In this document: one piece after another, positions 25,692 through 35,423 of the stretch
How positions within the stretch are numbered: position 1 is the stretch's first letter
Layout of the letters: every line of letters starts with the position of its first letter
NCBI GenBank assembly: GCA_040255405.1
Contig: JBDZUX010000007.1
Coordinates: forward strand, 1 to 64,000
From: 66-474 sp040255405
Lineage (GTDB): Bacteria; Pseudomonadota; Gammaproteobacteria; Xanthomonadales; Rhodanobacteraceae
Length of the DNA stretch: 64,000 nt
Reading direction: 5' to 3'
Notes under the pieces: model-generated
Told to the model about the DNA's origin: nothing
Seen by the model: the letters and a program-made list of their open reading frames with translations, nothing else
Database searches by the model: none
Position numbers and translations under genes: made by a program

Positions 25692-26528
25692 ATGGACGTG
25701 ATCTCCGAACAGCGCTGCTGCGGCGGCACGCAAGGTTTCTACCGGCACGATTCGACGGCTTGCGGCGGACCGATGAACTTCGCGGTGTATGCACCGCCAC
25801 AGGCAGCGCATCGGAAAGTACCCGTGGTGGTGTACCTGGCCGGCCTCACCGCAACGCACGAAACCTTCCCGATCAAGGCCGGCGCGCAACGCGTGGCCGC
25901 GGAACTCGGCCTGATGCTCGTCGCCCCCGACACCGGTCCGCGCGACACCGGCTTCGAAGGCGCGACAGGCGACTGGGAGTTCGGCGAAGGCGCTGGCTTC
26001 TACCTGGATGCCACGCAATCACCGTGGACATCACGCTTCCGGATGGAAACGTACGTTGTCGACGAATTGCCGGCGCTGATCGCCGCCAATTTTGCGGCCG
26101 ACGTCGACCGTTGCGGCATCGTGGGCCATTCGATGGGCGGACATGGCGCGCTGACGCTCGCGCTGCGGCATCCGGACCATTACCGCTCCGTTTCCGCGTT
26201 TGCGCCGATCGTCGCACCCGCGCAAGTGCCGTGGGGACTGAAAGCCTTCCCGCGCTATCTGGGTGACGATCGCGAAACGTGGCAAGCCCACGATGCCTTC
26301 GAACTGATGCGCTCGGGACGGCGCTTCGACGGCACCATCCTGATCGACCAGGGCGACGCCGATCAGTTCCTGTGCGGGCAACTGCGCCCGGAGTTGTTCG
26401 TCGAAGCCTGCCGCGCCGCGGGACAAGCGGTCGAGCTGCGCATGCAACAGGGCTACGACCACAGCTACTGGTTCGTCCAGACATTCATCGAGGAGCACCT
26501 GCGCCATCACGCGCAGGCGCTCGCCTGA
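25692..26528 (+). CDS. fghA: S-formylglutathione hydrolase
   Basis: Serine hydrolase that splits S-formylglutathione into formate and glutathione. 278 residues, alpha/beta fold. Nucleophile elbow GHSMGGHGAL at about residue 145, catalytic Asp in DQGDADQFL and His in YDHSYWF. It follows adhC by one base and completes the formaldehyde-to-formate route. It converges on fadE. Confidence 0.96.
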   Translation: MDVISEQRCCGGTQGFYRHDSTACGGPMNFAVYAPPQAAHRKVPVVVYLAGLTATHETFPIKAGAQRVAAELGLMLVAPDTGPRDTGFEGATGDWEFGEGAGFYLDATQSPWTSRFRMETYVVDELPALIAANFAADVDRCGIVGHSMGGHGALTLALRHPDHYRSVSAFAPIVAPAQVPWGLKAFPRYLGDDRETWQAHDAFELMRSGRRFDGTILIDQGDADQFLCGQLRPELFVEACRAAGQAVELRMQQGYDHSYWFVQTFIEEHLRHHAQALA

Positions 26529-26552
26529 TCCGGGCGAACCCAACGCGACGGA

Positions 26553-29030
26553 TCAGGCGATGTGCAGCGACCGCTGCGTATCCGCGCCGCCGTGCACGAT
26601 CTTCGCGCGCAGTTCCTCGGGATCGAAATCATCCACGTTGATGAACTCCGCGGTCGCGCGGCGGAGGCGTTCCAGCATCGCGCGTTCGGTTTCGCTGATC
26701 GCGCCTTCCCTTTCGGCTTCCGCCAGTTGCTCGAAATAATCGTGCGCCTGGATGCTGTTGGCCTTGACGGCCTTCAGGAACTTGCGCTCGACGGGTTCCG
26801 CCGCGACCACGTCCGGCAACAGCGCGTGCATCCGCCCGACCGGATTGTTGGCGTTGGGCGTCAGGTACATCCCGCTCACCAGCGCGTCGCGCGCGGCATT
26901 GGGCGCGGTGATCAACGCAGCCACGCGGCGACCCAGGCGATCCGACGGGGGCACTTCGCGGCGGCCGAACGGAAACACCAGCATGTGCACCAGCCACGCG
27001 ACCGGGCGCACCGGAAAGTTGCGGATCACGCCGTCCAGCGCCATCTGCATCCGCCACACCGATTCGTGGAACGCCCACGCCAGCATCGGGCGCTCGACTT
27101 CGGGGCGGCCTTCGTCTTCGTAGCGTTTCAGCATCGCCGAGCAGATGTAGAGATACGACAGCACGTCACCCAGCCGCGCGGAGATCTTTTCCTTGAACTT
27201 CAGCTTGCCGCCCAGCACGCCCATCGCGGTGTCGGCCAGCAACGCCAGCGCCGCGGAATAGCGGTTCAACTTGCGGTAGTAGCGGCGCGTGTAGGCATCG
27301 CCCGGCGCCTTGCCGAACTTGGCGAAGGTGAGGCCCAGCACCAGCGAACGCGCGGCGTTGGAGAACCCGAACCCGATGTGTCCGAACAATGCTGCGTCGA
27401 AATCGCGCAACGCCTTGGCGCGATCGGGTTCGCGCGTGGCGTGCATTTCCTTCAGGATCCACGGATGGCAGCGGATCGCGCCCTGCCCGAAGATCATCAG
27501 GCTGCGGGTCATGATGTTGGCGCCCTCCACCGTGATCGGGATCGGCGCGCCCTGCCACATCCGGCCAAGATAGTTGGAGGGCCCCAACTGGATGCCCTTC
27601 CCGCCATGCACGTCCATCGCGTCCTGCACCACGACGCGGCCGAGATCCGTCGCGTGGCATTTGGCGATCGCAGAAGCCACCGCCGGTTTTTCGCCGCGGT
27701 CGACCGCGGCCGCCGACGCGCGCGACAACGCCACCGTCGCGTAGGCGAACCCGCCGATACGCGCCAGCGCTTCCTCGACGCCTTCGAAACGCGCGACCGC
27801 CAATCCGAATTGCTTGCGGATGCGCGCATACGCACCGGTCGCAGCCACCGCGAGCCGCACGAAACCGGTGGCATTGGACGGCAGCGAAATGCCGCGCCCG
27901 ACCGACAGGCATTCGACCAGCATGCGCCAGCCGTGGCCGGCCATGTGCGGACCACCGATCAGGGTGTCGATCGGCACGAACACGTCCTTGCCGCGCAGCG
28001 GGCCGTTCTGGAACGGAATGTTGAGCGGAAGATGCCGGCGGCCGATTTCGAGCCCCTGTGTTGCGCGCGGAATCAGCGCGAGGGTGATGCCGAGGTCTTC
28101 CTTGTCCCCCAGCAGATGCTCGGGGTCGTACATCCGGAACGCCAGGCCCACCAACGTCGCGACCGGCGCCAAGGTGATGTAGCGCTTGTCGAAGGTGAGC
28201 CTGATGCCCAGCGCTTCCTTGCCGTCGATCGTGTGCTTGCAGACGATGCCATAGTCGGGAATCGAGGTGGCGTCCGAACCCGCGTACGGACCCGTCAACG
28301 CGAAACACGGCACCTCGCGCCCGTCCGCGAGGCGCGGCAGGTAATGGTTCTTCTGCTCCTCGCTGCCGTAGCGCAACAGCAGTTCGGCCGGGCCCAGCGA
28401 GTTCGGCACCGCCACCAGCGAGGACAACGTCGCGGAAATGCTGGAGAGCTTCTGCAACACCCTCGAGTGCGCCAGCGCCGAGAATTCCAGGCCGCCGTAG
28501 CGCTTCGGAATGATCATCGCGAAGAAGCCCTTGCGCTTCACGTAATCCCAGATCTCCGGTGGCAAGTCGGCGATTTCGTGCGTGATGTGCCAGTCGTCGA
28601 CCATGCTGCACAGTTCTTCGCACGGCCCGTCGAGGAACGCCTGCTCCTCGGCGGAGAGCTGCGGCTTCGGTTCGGACAGCAGCTTCGACCAGTCGGGCTT
28701 GCCGGCGAACAATTCGCCCTCGAATCCGACGGTGCCGGCGTCCAGCGCGACCTGTTCGGTTTCGGAAATCCGCGGCAGCACGCGCTTGAAGAGCTTCAGC
28801 AGCGGTGCGGCGAACAGCGCGCGGCGCAGCAGCGTCAGGTTCAGCGGCAGGGCGACCAGCGCCACGAACAGGCCGAGCAGCACCCACATCGGCGTGAACG
28901 CCCGCAGGCCGAACCCGACGACCAGAATCGTCACGATGGTGGCGAGCGTCCATTGCCAGAGGCGGCTGCGGAAGTACGCACAAGCCATCCCGACGATCAG
29001 GGCGCAAACAAGAATGATGATGGTGTTCAT
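26553..29030 (-). CDS. fadE: Acyl-CoA dehydrogenase FadE
   Basis: Large FAD-linked acyl-CoA dehydrogenase for the first step of fatty-acid beta-oxidation. 825 residues, the long membrane-associated form typical of gammaproteobacteria (814 in E. coli). Two hydrophobic N-terminal segments (about 1-60) precede the dehydrogenase core with FALTGPYAGSDATS, KRYITLAP, MDVHGGKGIQLGP and ITVEGANIMTRSLMIFGQG. A further C-terminal extension runs from about residue 590. ATG 29030 overlaps the stop of the upstream hydrolase gene (ATGA), so the two are coupled and share the promoter region bearing the TetR-type palindromes. Confidence 0.95.
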   Translation of the reverse strand: MNTIIILVCALIVGMACAYFRSRLWQWTLATIVTILVVGFGLRAFTPMWVLLGLFVALVALPLNLTLLRRALFAAPLLKLFKRVLPRISETEQVALDAGTVGFEGELFAGKPDWSKLLSEPKPQLSAEEQAFLDGPCEELCSMVDDWHITHEIADLPPEIWDYVKRKGFFAMIIPKRYGGLEFSALAHSRVLQKLSSISATLSSLVAVPNSLGPAELLLRYGSEEQKNHYLPRLADGREVPCFALTGPYAGSDATSIPDYGIVCKHTIDGKEALGIRLTFDKRYITLAPVATLVGLAFRMYDPEHLLGDKEDLGITLALIPRATQGLEIGRRHLPLNIPFQNGPLRGKDVFVPIDTLIGGPHMAGHGWRMLVECLSVGRGISLPSNATGFVRLAVAATGAYARIRKQFGLAVARFEGVEEALARIGGFAYATVALSRASAAAVDRGEKPAVASAIAKCHATDLGRVVVQDAMDVHGGKGIQLGPSNYLGRMWQGAPIPITVEGANIMTRSLMIFGQGAIRCHPWILKEMHATREPDRAKALRDFDAALFGHIGFGFSNAARSLVLGLTFAKFGKAPGDAYTRRYYRKLNRYSAALALLADTAMGVLGGKLKFKEKISARLGDVLSYLYICSAMLKRYEDEGRPEVERPMLAWAFHESVWRMQMALDGVIRNFPVRPVAWLVHMLVFPFGRREVPPSDRLGRRVAALITAPNAARDALVSGMYLTPNANNPVGRMHALLPDVVAAEPVERKFLKAVKANSIQAHDYFEQLAEAEREGAISETERAMLERLRRATAEFINVDDFDPEELRAKIVHGGADTQRSLHIA

Positions 29031-29941
29031 GGCAACCCTCGCGAACCCGCGGCACGCGTGCGCCGTGGCAGCTCGGCATCGATGCCGAGTGTATTCAGAA
29101 ATGGCTCGATCGCGGCGGCGAACGCGGCATTGTCGTCACCGGCCAGCGTGTGGGTCGCGTTCGGAATCCGGACGTGTGTCGCGTGCGGCACCACATCCAG
29201 GAATTCCTTCACCGTCGCTTCCGACACGATGTCGCTGCGTCCGCCCGAGACCAGCAGCGCCGGCACATCGATGTTGCGCGCCGCGTCCAGCAGGCGCTGC
29301 TGATGACGCTCGCCCTGGCGCGCCACGGTATCCAGCATCGCCGGATCCCAGTGCCAGCGCAGCCGCCCGTCGGCCCCGCGGCGCAGCAACTGCGCGAGTT
29401 CATGGCGATCCTTGCGCCGCCGTCGCTGCGGCAGGTACGCCGCCACTTCCCCGGCGGCTTCGTCCAGCGTGCCGAACCCCTGCGGATGCGCGCGCATGAA
29501 ACCCAGCATACGCTCCACGCCCGCAGCCTCCCAGCGCGGCGTGATGTCCACCAGCACCAGTGCACGGAAGGGCGCGGGGCGGATTTCACCCGCGGCAACG
29601 AGGCCCAGCAGGCCGCCCATCGACGCACCGACCAGCACGGGCGGCACGTCCGACGCGCGCGCGACCACCAGCAAATCGTCCACGAATTGTTCGAGACGAT
29701 AACCGCCATCGGCCACCCGGTCGCTGTCGCCGTGACCACGCGCGTCGAAGGTGATGGTCCGCCAGCCGTGCTCGGCCAGCGATTCGGCGGCACGGGTCCA
29801 CGCGTGCCGGCTCTGGCCGAAACCATGGGCGAACAGGACGGGCAACCGGCCCGCACCCCGCGTTTCGACGGCCAGGGACAAACCGCCGCCCACCGGCAAC
29901 CGGTGCAGTGCCTGTTCGACTGATCCCGTTCGTGTCTCCAT
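29027..29941 (-). CDS. Alpha/beta hydrolase
   Basis: 304-residue alpha/beta-fold hydrolase. It shows the oxyanion strand LFAHGFGQSRHAW, DARGHGDSD, nucleophile elbow VGASMGGLLG near residue 107, acid in SGGRSDIV, and catalytic His in NATHTLAGDD. ATG 29941 (METRTGSVEQ) lies within the left palindrome of the divergent TetR region. It precedes and overlaps fadE, so an ester or thioester substrate linked to lipid breakdown is plausible, but that is inference from context. Confidence 0.88.
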   Translation of the reverse strand: METRTGSVEQALHRLPVGGGLSLAVETRGAGRLPVLFAHGFGQSRHAWTRAAESLAEHGWRTITFDARGHGDSDRVADGGYRLEQFVDDLLVVARASDVPPVLVGASMGGLLGLVAAGEIRPAPFRALVLVDITPRWEAAGVERMLGFMRAHPQGFGTLDEAAGEVAAYLPQRRRRKDRHELAQLLRRGADGRLRWHWDPAMLDTVARQGERHQQRLLDAARNIDVPALLVSGGRSDIVSEATVKEFLDVVPHATHVRIPNATHTLAGDDNAAFAAAIEPFLNTLGIDAELPRRTRAAGSRGLP

Positions 29942-29956
29942 ACGCGAAAGTATGGA
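29937..29956. promoter_or_regulatory. TetR-type operator, left copy
   Basis: TCCATAC and GTATGGA are perfect 7-bp inverted arms around GCGAAA. The site covers the start codon of the leftward hydrolase gene. Its core ATACGCnnnnGTATGG recurs 37 bases to the right. Confidence 0.7.
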
Positions 29957-29976
29957 TTTGCGCCTGCATCCTGTCA

Positions 29977-29990
29977 ATACGCTACAGTAT
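29977..29990. promoter_or_regulatory. TetR-type operator, right copy
   Basis: ATAC-GCTACA-GTAT shares the pattern ATACGCnnnnGTATGG with the left site, centre-to-centre 37 bases. It overlaps the first candidate ATG (29989) of the rightward tetR gene, which fits autorepression. Confidence 0.65.
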
Positions 29991-30609
29991 GGTCATGCCT
30001 GCCGACCCTGCCGCAACCCGCGAACCCGCCGACGCGACCCGTCGCGGACGCCCGCACGCGCGGCTTTCCGCCGCCGATTGGGAGCGCGGCGCACTCGAGA
30101 TGATCGCGGACGAAGGCGTGGGTGCGCTGGCGGTGGAAGCACTGGCGCGGCGGCTCGGCGTCACCAAGGGCAGCTTCTACTGGCACTTCAAGAATCGCGA
30201 AGCGCTGTTGCATGCGGCGCTCACCCGCTGGGAGGCCGACGACACACGCGAACTGGCCGGCCACGTCGAAGCCGTGGACGAGCATCCCCGCCAGCGGCTC
30301 GGCGCGTTGTTCCGCTGGGTTTCCGGCGAAGCCCAGGCGCACCGGATCTACGCGGCATTGCTGCAGGCGCTCGATCATCCGCAGGTCAAACCCATGATGA
30401 CCCGCGTATCGCAGCGCCGCATGGAATTCCTGGAACAGGCGTTCCGGCAGGCCGGCCTGGATGGCGAAGCCGCGCGCCATCGCGCACGCCTGACCTATGC
30501 GGCGTACGTCGGTTTCCTGCAGTTGAACCTGACGCTGGAAATGCCGCACCTCTCGCACGAACAGTACGACGCTTACGTCGAGCACGTGATCGGAACACTG
30601 GTGCCCTGA
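29989..30609 (+). CDS. TetR family transcriptional regulator
   Basis: 206-residue regulator with an N-terminal HTH (GVGALAVEALARRLGVTKGSFYWHFKNREALLHAAL, about residues 44-78), the canonical TetR signature ending in the YWHF helix. The first ~30 residues are basic and disordered (TRRGRPHARLS). It is divergent from the alpha/beta hydrolase-fadE pair with two identical-core palindromes between them, so it very likely represses both directions. An acyl-CoA or fatty-acid signal is possible from the targets. ATG 29989 or 29995 may be the start. Confidence 0.9.
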   Translation: MVMPADPAATREPADATRRGRPHARLSAADWERGALEMIADEGVGALAVEALARRLGVTKGSFYWHFKNREALLHAALTRWEADDTRELAGHVEAVDEHPRQRLGALFRWVSGEAQAHRIYAALLQALDHPQVKPMMTRVSQRRMEFLEQAFRQAGLDGEAARHRARLTYAAYVGFLQLNLTLEMPHLSHEQYDAYVEHVIGTLVP

Positions 30610-30866
30610 ACATCGCTTGTGCAAACGCTGGATGGTGCGACGCACAATGCACCACCCGCGGCCTGCCTTGCAAAGGCACCGGGCGCAGACTACCGTCACT
30701 TCCCCTGCACACGTTGGGAGTCGCGCGCTCTCACAATGTTTTCAGGCCGACTCGACACGCCGGCCGGTCGCCGAAGGTCACGAAAAAAACAATACGCCCT
30801 TCCGTTGCAACGACGACCGCGATGCCTGAAGCAAACGCAGGATTTCTTTCTGGAGTATCACAACCG

Positions 30867-32678
30867 ATGCCAAGCAAACTCGATTCCTTGAACCGATGGG
30901 TTGATGACGTCGCCAAAAGGACGAAGCCCGCCCACATCCACTGGTGCGACGGCTCCGAAGCCGAGTACCGGCAGCTCGTGGACACGATGCTCGAAACAGG
31001 GGATCTCGTCGAACTCAACCAGGAAACCCATCCGCGCTGCTACCTGCACCGATCCGACCCGAAGGACGTCGCGCGCGTCGAAAAGCTCACCATCATCTGC
31101 ACGGAGAGCCGGGACGACGCGGGCCCCAACAACAACTGGATGGAGCCGGCCGAGGCGCATGCGAAGATCGACGCGCTGTTCGAAGGTTGCATGCAAGGGC
31201 GCACGATGTACGTGATCCCGTATTGCATGGGTCCGCTCGGTTCCGCGCTGTCGCGCTGCGGCGTCGAGATCACCGACTCGCCGTACGTCGCTGCCAACAT
31301 GCGCATCATGACCCGCATGGGCACCGCTGCGCTGGAACGCATCGAACGCAAGGGCACGTTCGTCAAGGCACTGCATTCGATCGGCGAACTCGACCCCGAG
31401 CGCCGCTGGATCATGCATTTCCCGGCGGAACTCGGCATCAAGTCGTTCGGCTCGGGCTACGGCGGCAATGCGCTGCTCGGCAAGAAATGCCACGCGCTGC
31501 GCATCGGCTCGTGGCAGGCGCGCAGCGAAGGCTGGCTCGCCGAGCACATGCTGATCGTCGGCATCGAGAACCCGAAACACGAAATCCGCTACATCGCCGC
31601 GGCTTTTCCGTCCGCGTGCGGCAAGACCAACCTTTCGATGCTGATCCCGCCGGAAGGCTATCGACGCGAGGGCTGGAAGGTATGGACGGTCGGCGACGAC
31701 ATCTGCTGGATGCGCCCCGGCAAGGATGGCCGCCTGTACGCGATCAATCCCGAGGCGGGCTACTTCGGCGTCGCGCCCGGCACCTCGAAAAAGACCAACT
31801 CGAACGCGTTGGCCATGCTGCAGCACGACACCATCTTCACCAACGTCGCGGTCACCGACGACAACCAGCCGTGGTGGGAAGGCCTGGATGACCGCAAGCC
31901 CGTGAAGGACTGGCAAGGCCGCGACTACGACACGTCCGGCAAAGGCGGCGCGAACGGACCCGCCGCGCATCCGAATTCGCGCTTCACCGTGCGGGCCAAC
32001 CAGTGTCCGAGTTGGTCGCCCGAGGCCGAAAACCCCGAAGGCGTGCCGATCGACGCGATCGTGTTCGGCGGCCGCCGTGCCGCGCGCGTGCCGCTGGTGT
32101 TCGAGGCGCGCGACTGGACCCATGGCGTGCTGGTGGGCGCTTCGATGGCATCGGAAACCACCGCCGCGGCGACCGACGTCGGCGTGAACATACGCCGCGA
32201 CCCGATGGCGATGAAGCCGTTCTGCGGCTACAACTACGGCGACTACTTCGCGCATTGGCTGTCGTTCGACCAGCCCGGCGCGAAACTGCCGAAAGTCTTC
32301 CACGTCAACTGGTTCCGCAAGGGCAAGGACGGCAAATTCCTGTGGCCGGGCTTCGGCGACAACATGCGCGTGCTCGAATGGATGCTCAAGCGCGTGGCGG
32401 GCGAAGTTGGCGCCGTCGAGACGCCGATCGGCAACCTGCCGCGCACCGATGACCTCAATGTCGAAGGGTTGAACCTGACCGATGGCGCGCTGGCCGAATT
32501 GTTCCGCGTGGACAACGCCGAATGGCGCGAGGAGGAAGCCGCGATCGGCGAATACCTCTCGGGCTATGGTTCACACTTGCCTGATGCGCTCAAGGCCGAG
32601 CATGGGCGGATCGTCGAGGCACTGGACGCCGAGGCGCCCCCGTCTGCTGCGCCCGCGCGCGCGGCCGCGGCACGCTGA
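30867..32678 (+). CDS. pckG: Phosphoenolpyruvate carboxykinase (GTP)
   Basis: Converts oxaloacetate and GTP to PEP, CO2 and GDP, the entry to gluconeogenesis. 603 residues, as expected for the GTP form and unlike the ~540-residue ATP enzyme. The kinase-1 loop AAFPSACGKTNLSML with the reactive Cys is near residue 250, with EGWKVWTVGDDICWM and FGGRR downstream. ATG 30867 is preceded by GGAG at a slightly long distance. The 257-base leader has an A-rich stretch at 30780 but no structure I can name. A strong hairpin follows the gene. Confidence 0.96.
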   Translation: MPSKLDSLNRWVDDVAKRTKPAHIHWCDGSEAEYRQLVDTMLETGDLVELNQETHPRCYLHRSDPKDVARVEKLTIICTESRDDAGPNNNWMEPAEAHAKIDALFEGCMQGRTMYVIPYCMGPLGSALSRCGVEITDSPYVAANMRIMTRMGTAALERIERKGTFVKALHSIGELDPERRWIMHFPAELGIKSFGSGYGGNALLGKKCHALRIGSWQARSEGWLAEHMLIVGIENPKHEIRYIAAAFPSACGKTNLSMLIPPEGYRREGWKVWTVGDDICWMRPGKDGRLYAINPEAGYFGVAPGTSKKTNSNALAMLQHDTIFTNVAVTDDNQPWWEGLDDRKPVKDWQGRDYDTSGKGGANGPAAHPNSRFTVRANQCPSWSPEAENPEGVPIDAIVFGGRRAARVPLVFEARDWTHGVLVGASMASETTAAATDVGVNIRRDPMAMKPFCGYNYGDYFAHWLSFDQPGAKLPKVFHVNWFRKGKDGKFLWPGFGDNMRVLEWMLKRVAGEVGAVETPIGNLPRTDDLNVEGLNLTDGALAELFRVDNAEWREEEAAIGEYLSGYGSHLPDALKAEHGRIVEALDAEAPPSAAPARAAAAR

Positions 32679-32685
32679 CACGCTG

Positions 32686-32717
32686 CCCGCCATTCCGGCT
32701 CTTGCCGGGATGGCGGG
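32686..32717. terminator. Strong hairpin after pckG
   Basis: CCCGCCATTCCGGC pairs with GCCGGGATGGCGGG (one U-G pair on the plus strand) around a TCTT loop, giving a 14-bp stem starting seven bases after the pckG stop. There is no T-tract, so termination may need Rho or act mainly as a 3'-end stabiliser. Confidence 0.6.
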
Positions 32718-32888
32718 CGCGGGAACGCGGTGGGGGCGAGCGTCTCACGCGAATCCCGACGCGCCGCCCACGTTGGGCTTCGCGATGCCCGGCCCAACCT
32801 GCAAAAGCACTGCGCAGGCAAAGATGCCGGCTCGTGCTAATGCCCATGTTCGCCTGCGCGATTCGACCCGCCATCACGCACTTGCGCC

Positions 32889-33902
32889 TCAATAGTATCC
32901 CTCCCCGGCAGCCACCTTTCCGCGGAACACCCGGTAGGAGTACGCGGTGTAGGCAAGTACCGCGGGAATCATGATGATGACGCCGACCAGCACGAAGCCC
33001 TGCGATTGCACGGGCGACGCGGCCTGCCAGATGGTCATGGAGGGCGGCACGATATTGGGCCAGATGCCGACCACCAGCCCGATGAAACCGAGCACGAAAA
33101 AGCACAGGGACAACACGAACGGCGCGACCTCGCGGTTGCGGATCACCGCGATCCACAGCGCGGCCGCGTTGAGGACGGTGAGGATCGGCACCGGCGACAG
33201 GTACAGGAAGTTCGGCCAGGTGAACCACCGGGCCATCAGGTTGGAATCGAGGAACGGCAGCCACGCGCTCACCAGCAGCATGAACGCGATCACCGCCAGC
33301 ATCAGCGGGCGCGTCAGGTCGAAAGCGATGCGCTGCACGCGGCCTTCCGTTTTCAGGATCAGCCAGGTCGCACCCAGCAGTGCGTAGCCGAACACCACCG
33401 CGATGCCGGTCAGCACCGAAAACGGACTGAACCAGGCGAAGGCGATGTCATGGACGTACTTGCCGCCGTTCAGCGGCATGCCCTCCACCAGCGCGCCCAG
33501 GATCAGGCCCTGCGTGAACGCGCACAGCACCGAGCCTGCCGCGAACGCGAAGCCCCACACCACGCGCGACTTCGCCGCCTTGAAGCGGAACTCGAACGAG
33601 ACCCCGCGCGAGATCAGCGCCACCAGCATGATCAGCACCGGCAGGTACAGCGTCGACAACACCGCCGCATAGGCCTTCGGAAATGCGGCCATCAGGCCAG
33701 CGCCGCCCATCACCAGCCAGGTTTCGTTGCCGTCCCAGATCGGCGCGGCGGTATTCATCATGTGGTCGCGCTGCCGGTCGTCGTCGGCGAACGGCGTGAG
33801 GATGCCGATGCCGAGCACGAATCCGTCCAGCAACACGTACATCATCACCGCGAAGCCGATGATGAAATACCACACCACCGGCAAGGTGTTCGCGAGGGTC
33901 AT
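32889..33902 (-). CDS. cydB: Cytochrome bd-type quinol oxidase subunit II
   Basis: 337-residue integral membrane subunit of the terminal oxidase, with about eight hydrophobic helices. It begins MTLANTLPVVWYFIIGFAVMMYVLLDGFVLG, with the family motif DGFxLG, and has WDGNETWLVMGG after the first loop. It is coupled to cydA by an ATGA overlap. I looked for a CydX- or DUF2474-like small subunit just downstream and saw none. With the short-loop CydA, this fits the cyanide-insensitive (CioAB) branch. Confidence 0.95.
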   Translation of the reverse strand: MTLANTLPVVWYFIIGFAVMMYVLLDGFVLGIGILTPFADDDRQRDHMMNTAAPIWDGNETWLVMGGAGLMAAFPKAYAAVLSTLYLPVLIMLVALISRGVSFEFRFKAAKSRVVWGFAFAAGSVLCAFTQGLILGALVEGMPLNGGKYVHDIAFAWFSPFSVLTGIAVVFGYALLGATWLILKTEGRVQRIAFDLTRPLMLAVIAFMLLVSAWLPFLDSNLMARWFTWPNFLYLSPVPILTVLNAAALWIAVIRNREVAPFVLSLCFFVLGFIGLVVGIWPNIVPPSMTIWQAASPVQSQGFVLVGVIIMIPAVLAYTAYSYRVFRGKVAAGEGYY

Positions 33903-35287
33903 GGCCGTTCCCCCATTTCCTCATCCGCCAGCGACAACGGTCGCGAAGCGGTCGGCACCACGCCCTTGCGTTGGGGCGCCGCGACCGGACCTGCGCGGAG
34001 CATCTTGAGGAGGTACCACCCCACGAACCCGAACAGCGCCACGTACACGGCGACGTACACGATCAGCGACGCCAGCACGCTGCCGCCGGCGATATTCGGG
34101 CTCACGGCATCGGCGGTCCGCAGCAATCCGTACACCACCCACGGCTGGCGCCCGACCTCGGCCACCCACCAGCCCGCGATCAACGCGACGAAGCCCGACG
34201 GCATCATCCAGATCCAGCTTCGAAGATACGCGCGCGAGGTGAACGCCGTACCGCGCTTCCATTTCCACAGCCCGTACCACGCCACCAGCACCATCAGCAC
34301 GCCCAGCGCAACCATGATCCGGAACGAGTAGAACGGAATCGCGACCGGCGGCCGGTCATCGCGCGGGAAATCGCGCAGGCCCTTCACCGCACCGCTCCAT
34401 GAATGGGTCAGGATCAAGCTGCCTGCGTGCGGGATATCCAGCGCATATTCGTTGCGCTGGGTTTGCTCGTCGGGAATCGCGAACACCGTCCACGGCACAT
34501 CGCCGCCGCTCTCCCATATCCCTTCCAGCGCAGCCAACTTGGCCGGCTGGTGCCGCGCGACTTCCTGGCCCGACAAATCGCCGACGACGATCTGCAGCGG
34601 CGCCACGATGGCCACGAATACCAGCGCCGCCTTCAGGCACAGCGTGGCTTTTTCGACGAAACGGTTTCGCAGCAGGTAATACGCGGAAATGCCGCCGATC
34701 ATGAACGCAGTGGTCAGGAACGCCGCCAGCACCATGTGCGGCAGGCGCACCCCGAACGACGGGTTGAAGATGACCTGCCACCAATCGGCGGGCTCGAACA
34801 CGCCGTCCTTCAGCGTGTACCCGGCGGGTGTCTGCATCCAGCTGTTGGCCGACATGATCCAGAACGTCGAAGCCAACGTACCCGCCGCCACCATCACCGT
34901 GCAGGCGAAATGGGTCTTGTGCCCGACCCGCTGCCAGCCGAACAGCATGATGCCGAGGAACGAGGCTTCCACGAAGAACGCGGTCAGCACCTCGTAGTTC
35001 AGCAGTGGCCCGACGATGTTGCCGGTGTCGGCCGAAAAGCCCGCCCAGTTGGTCCCGAACTGGAAGCTCATCACGATGCCGGACACCACGCCCACGCCGA
35101 ACGACACCGCAAAGATCTTCATCCAGAAGAAGACCAGGTCGCGCAGGTGCTCGTTGCGGGTTTTCAGCCACCACGCTTCCAGGAACACCAGCCAGCTCGC
35201 CAGCCCGATGGTGAACGCCGGAAACAGGATGTGGAAGGAAATCACCCATCCGAATTGCAGGCGCGAAAGTAATAGCGCATCGGTCAC
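33899..35287 (-). CDS. cydA: Cytochrome bd-type quinol oxidase subunit I (short Q-loop, CioA-like)
   Basis: Haem-bearing subunit that oxidises quinol and reduces O2. 462 residues. Haem ligands His19 and His184 (E. coli 186) and proton-path Glu99 and Glu107 are at the expected places. The Q-loop has GDLSGQEVARHQPAKLAALEG and GLRDFPRDDRPP but lacks the long insertion of E. coli CydA (522 residues), which places it with cyanide-insensitive oxidases. The start is GTG 35287. I found no FNR/ANR-type box in the 136 bases upstream. Confidence 0.95.
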   Translation of the reverse strand: MTDALLLSRLQFGWVISFHILFPAFTIGLASWLVFLEAWWLKTRNEHLRDLVFFWMKIFAVSFGVGVVSGIVMSFQFGTNWAGFSADTGNIVGPLLNYEVLTAFFVEASFLGIMLFGWQRVGHKTHFACTVMVAAGTLASTFWIMSANSWMQTPAGYTLKDGVFEPADWWQVIFNPSFGVRLPHMVLAAFLTTAFMIGGISAYYLLRNRFVEKATLCLKAALVFVAIVAPLQIVVGDLSGQEVARHQPAKLAALEGIWESGGDVPWTVFAIPDEQTQRNEYALDIPHAGSLILTHSWSGAVKGLRDFPRDDRPPVAIPFYSFRIMVALGVLMVLVAWYGLWKWKRGTAFTSRAYLRSWIWMMPSGFVALIAGWWVAEVGRQPWVVYGLLRTADAVSPNIAGGSVLASLIVYVAVYVALFGFVGWYLLKMLRAGPVAAPQRKGVVPTASRPLSLADEEMGERP

Positions 35288-35423
35288 GGCTTCGATTCCT
35301 TCGCCGCCGGCGCGGCATGCTGCGAACAGAGCCGCACCATTACCGCACCGTGCGTCAAGGCACCGTCATTTCCCCGGCAAGTGCGCCGACACGCCGCAAT
35401 GGCAGGCCACCGTCTGCCCGGCG

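Noticed and set aside
26562..29303. A 913-codon open frame on the plus strand
   Set aside because: Complement of fadE and the hydrolase gene; composition is that of a GC shadow.
35288..35423. ANR/FNR site upstream of cydAB
   Set aside because: No TTGAT-N4-ATCAA-like sequence found on either strand.
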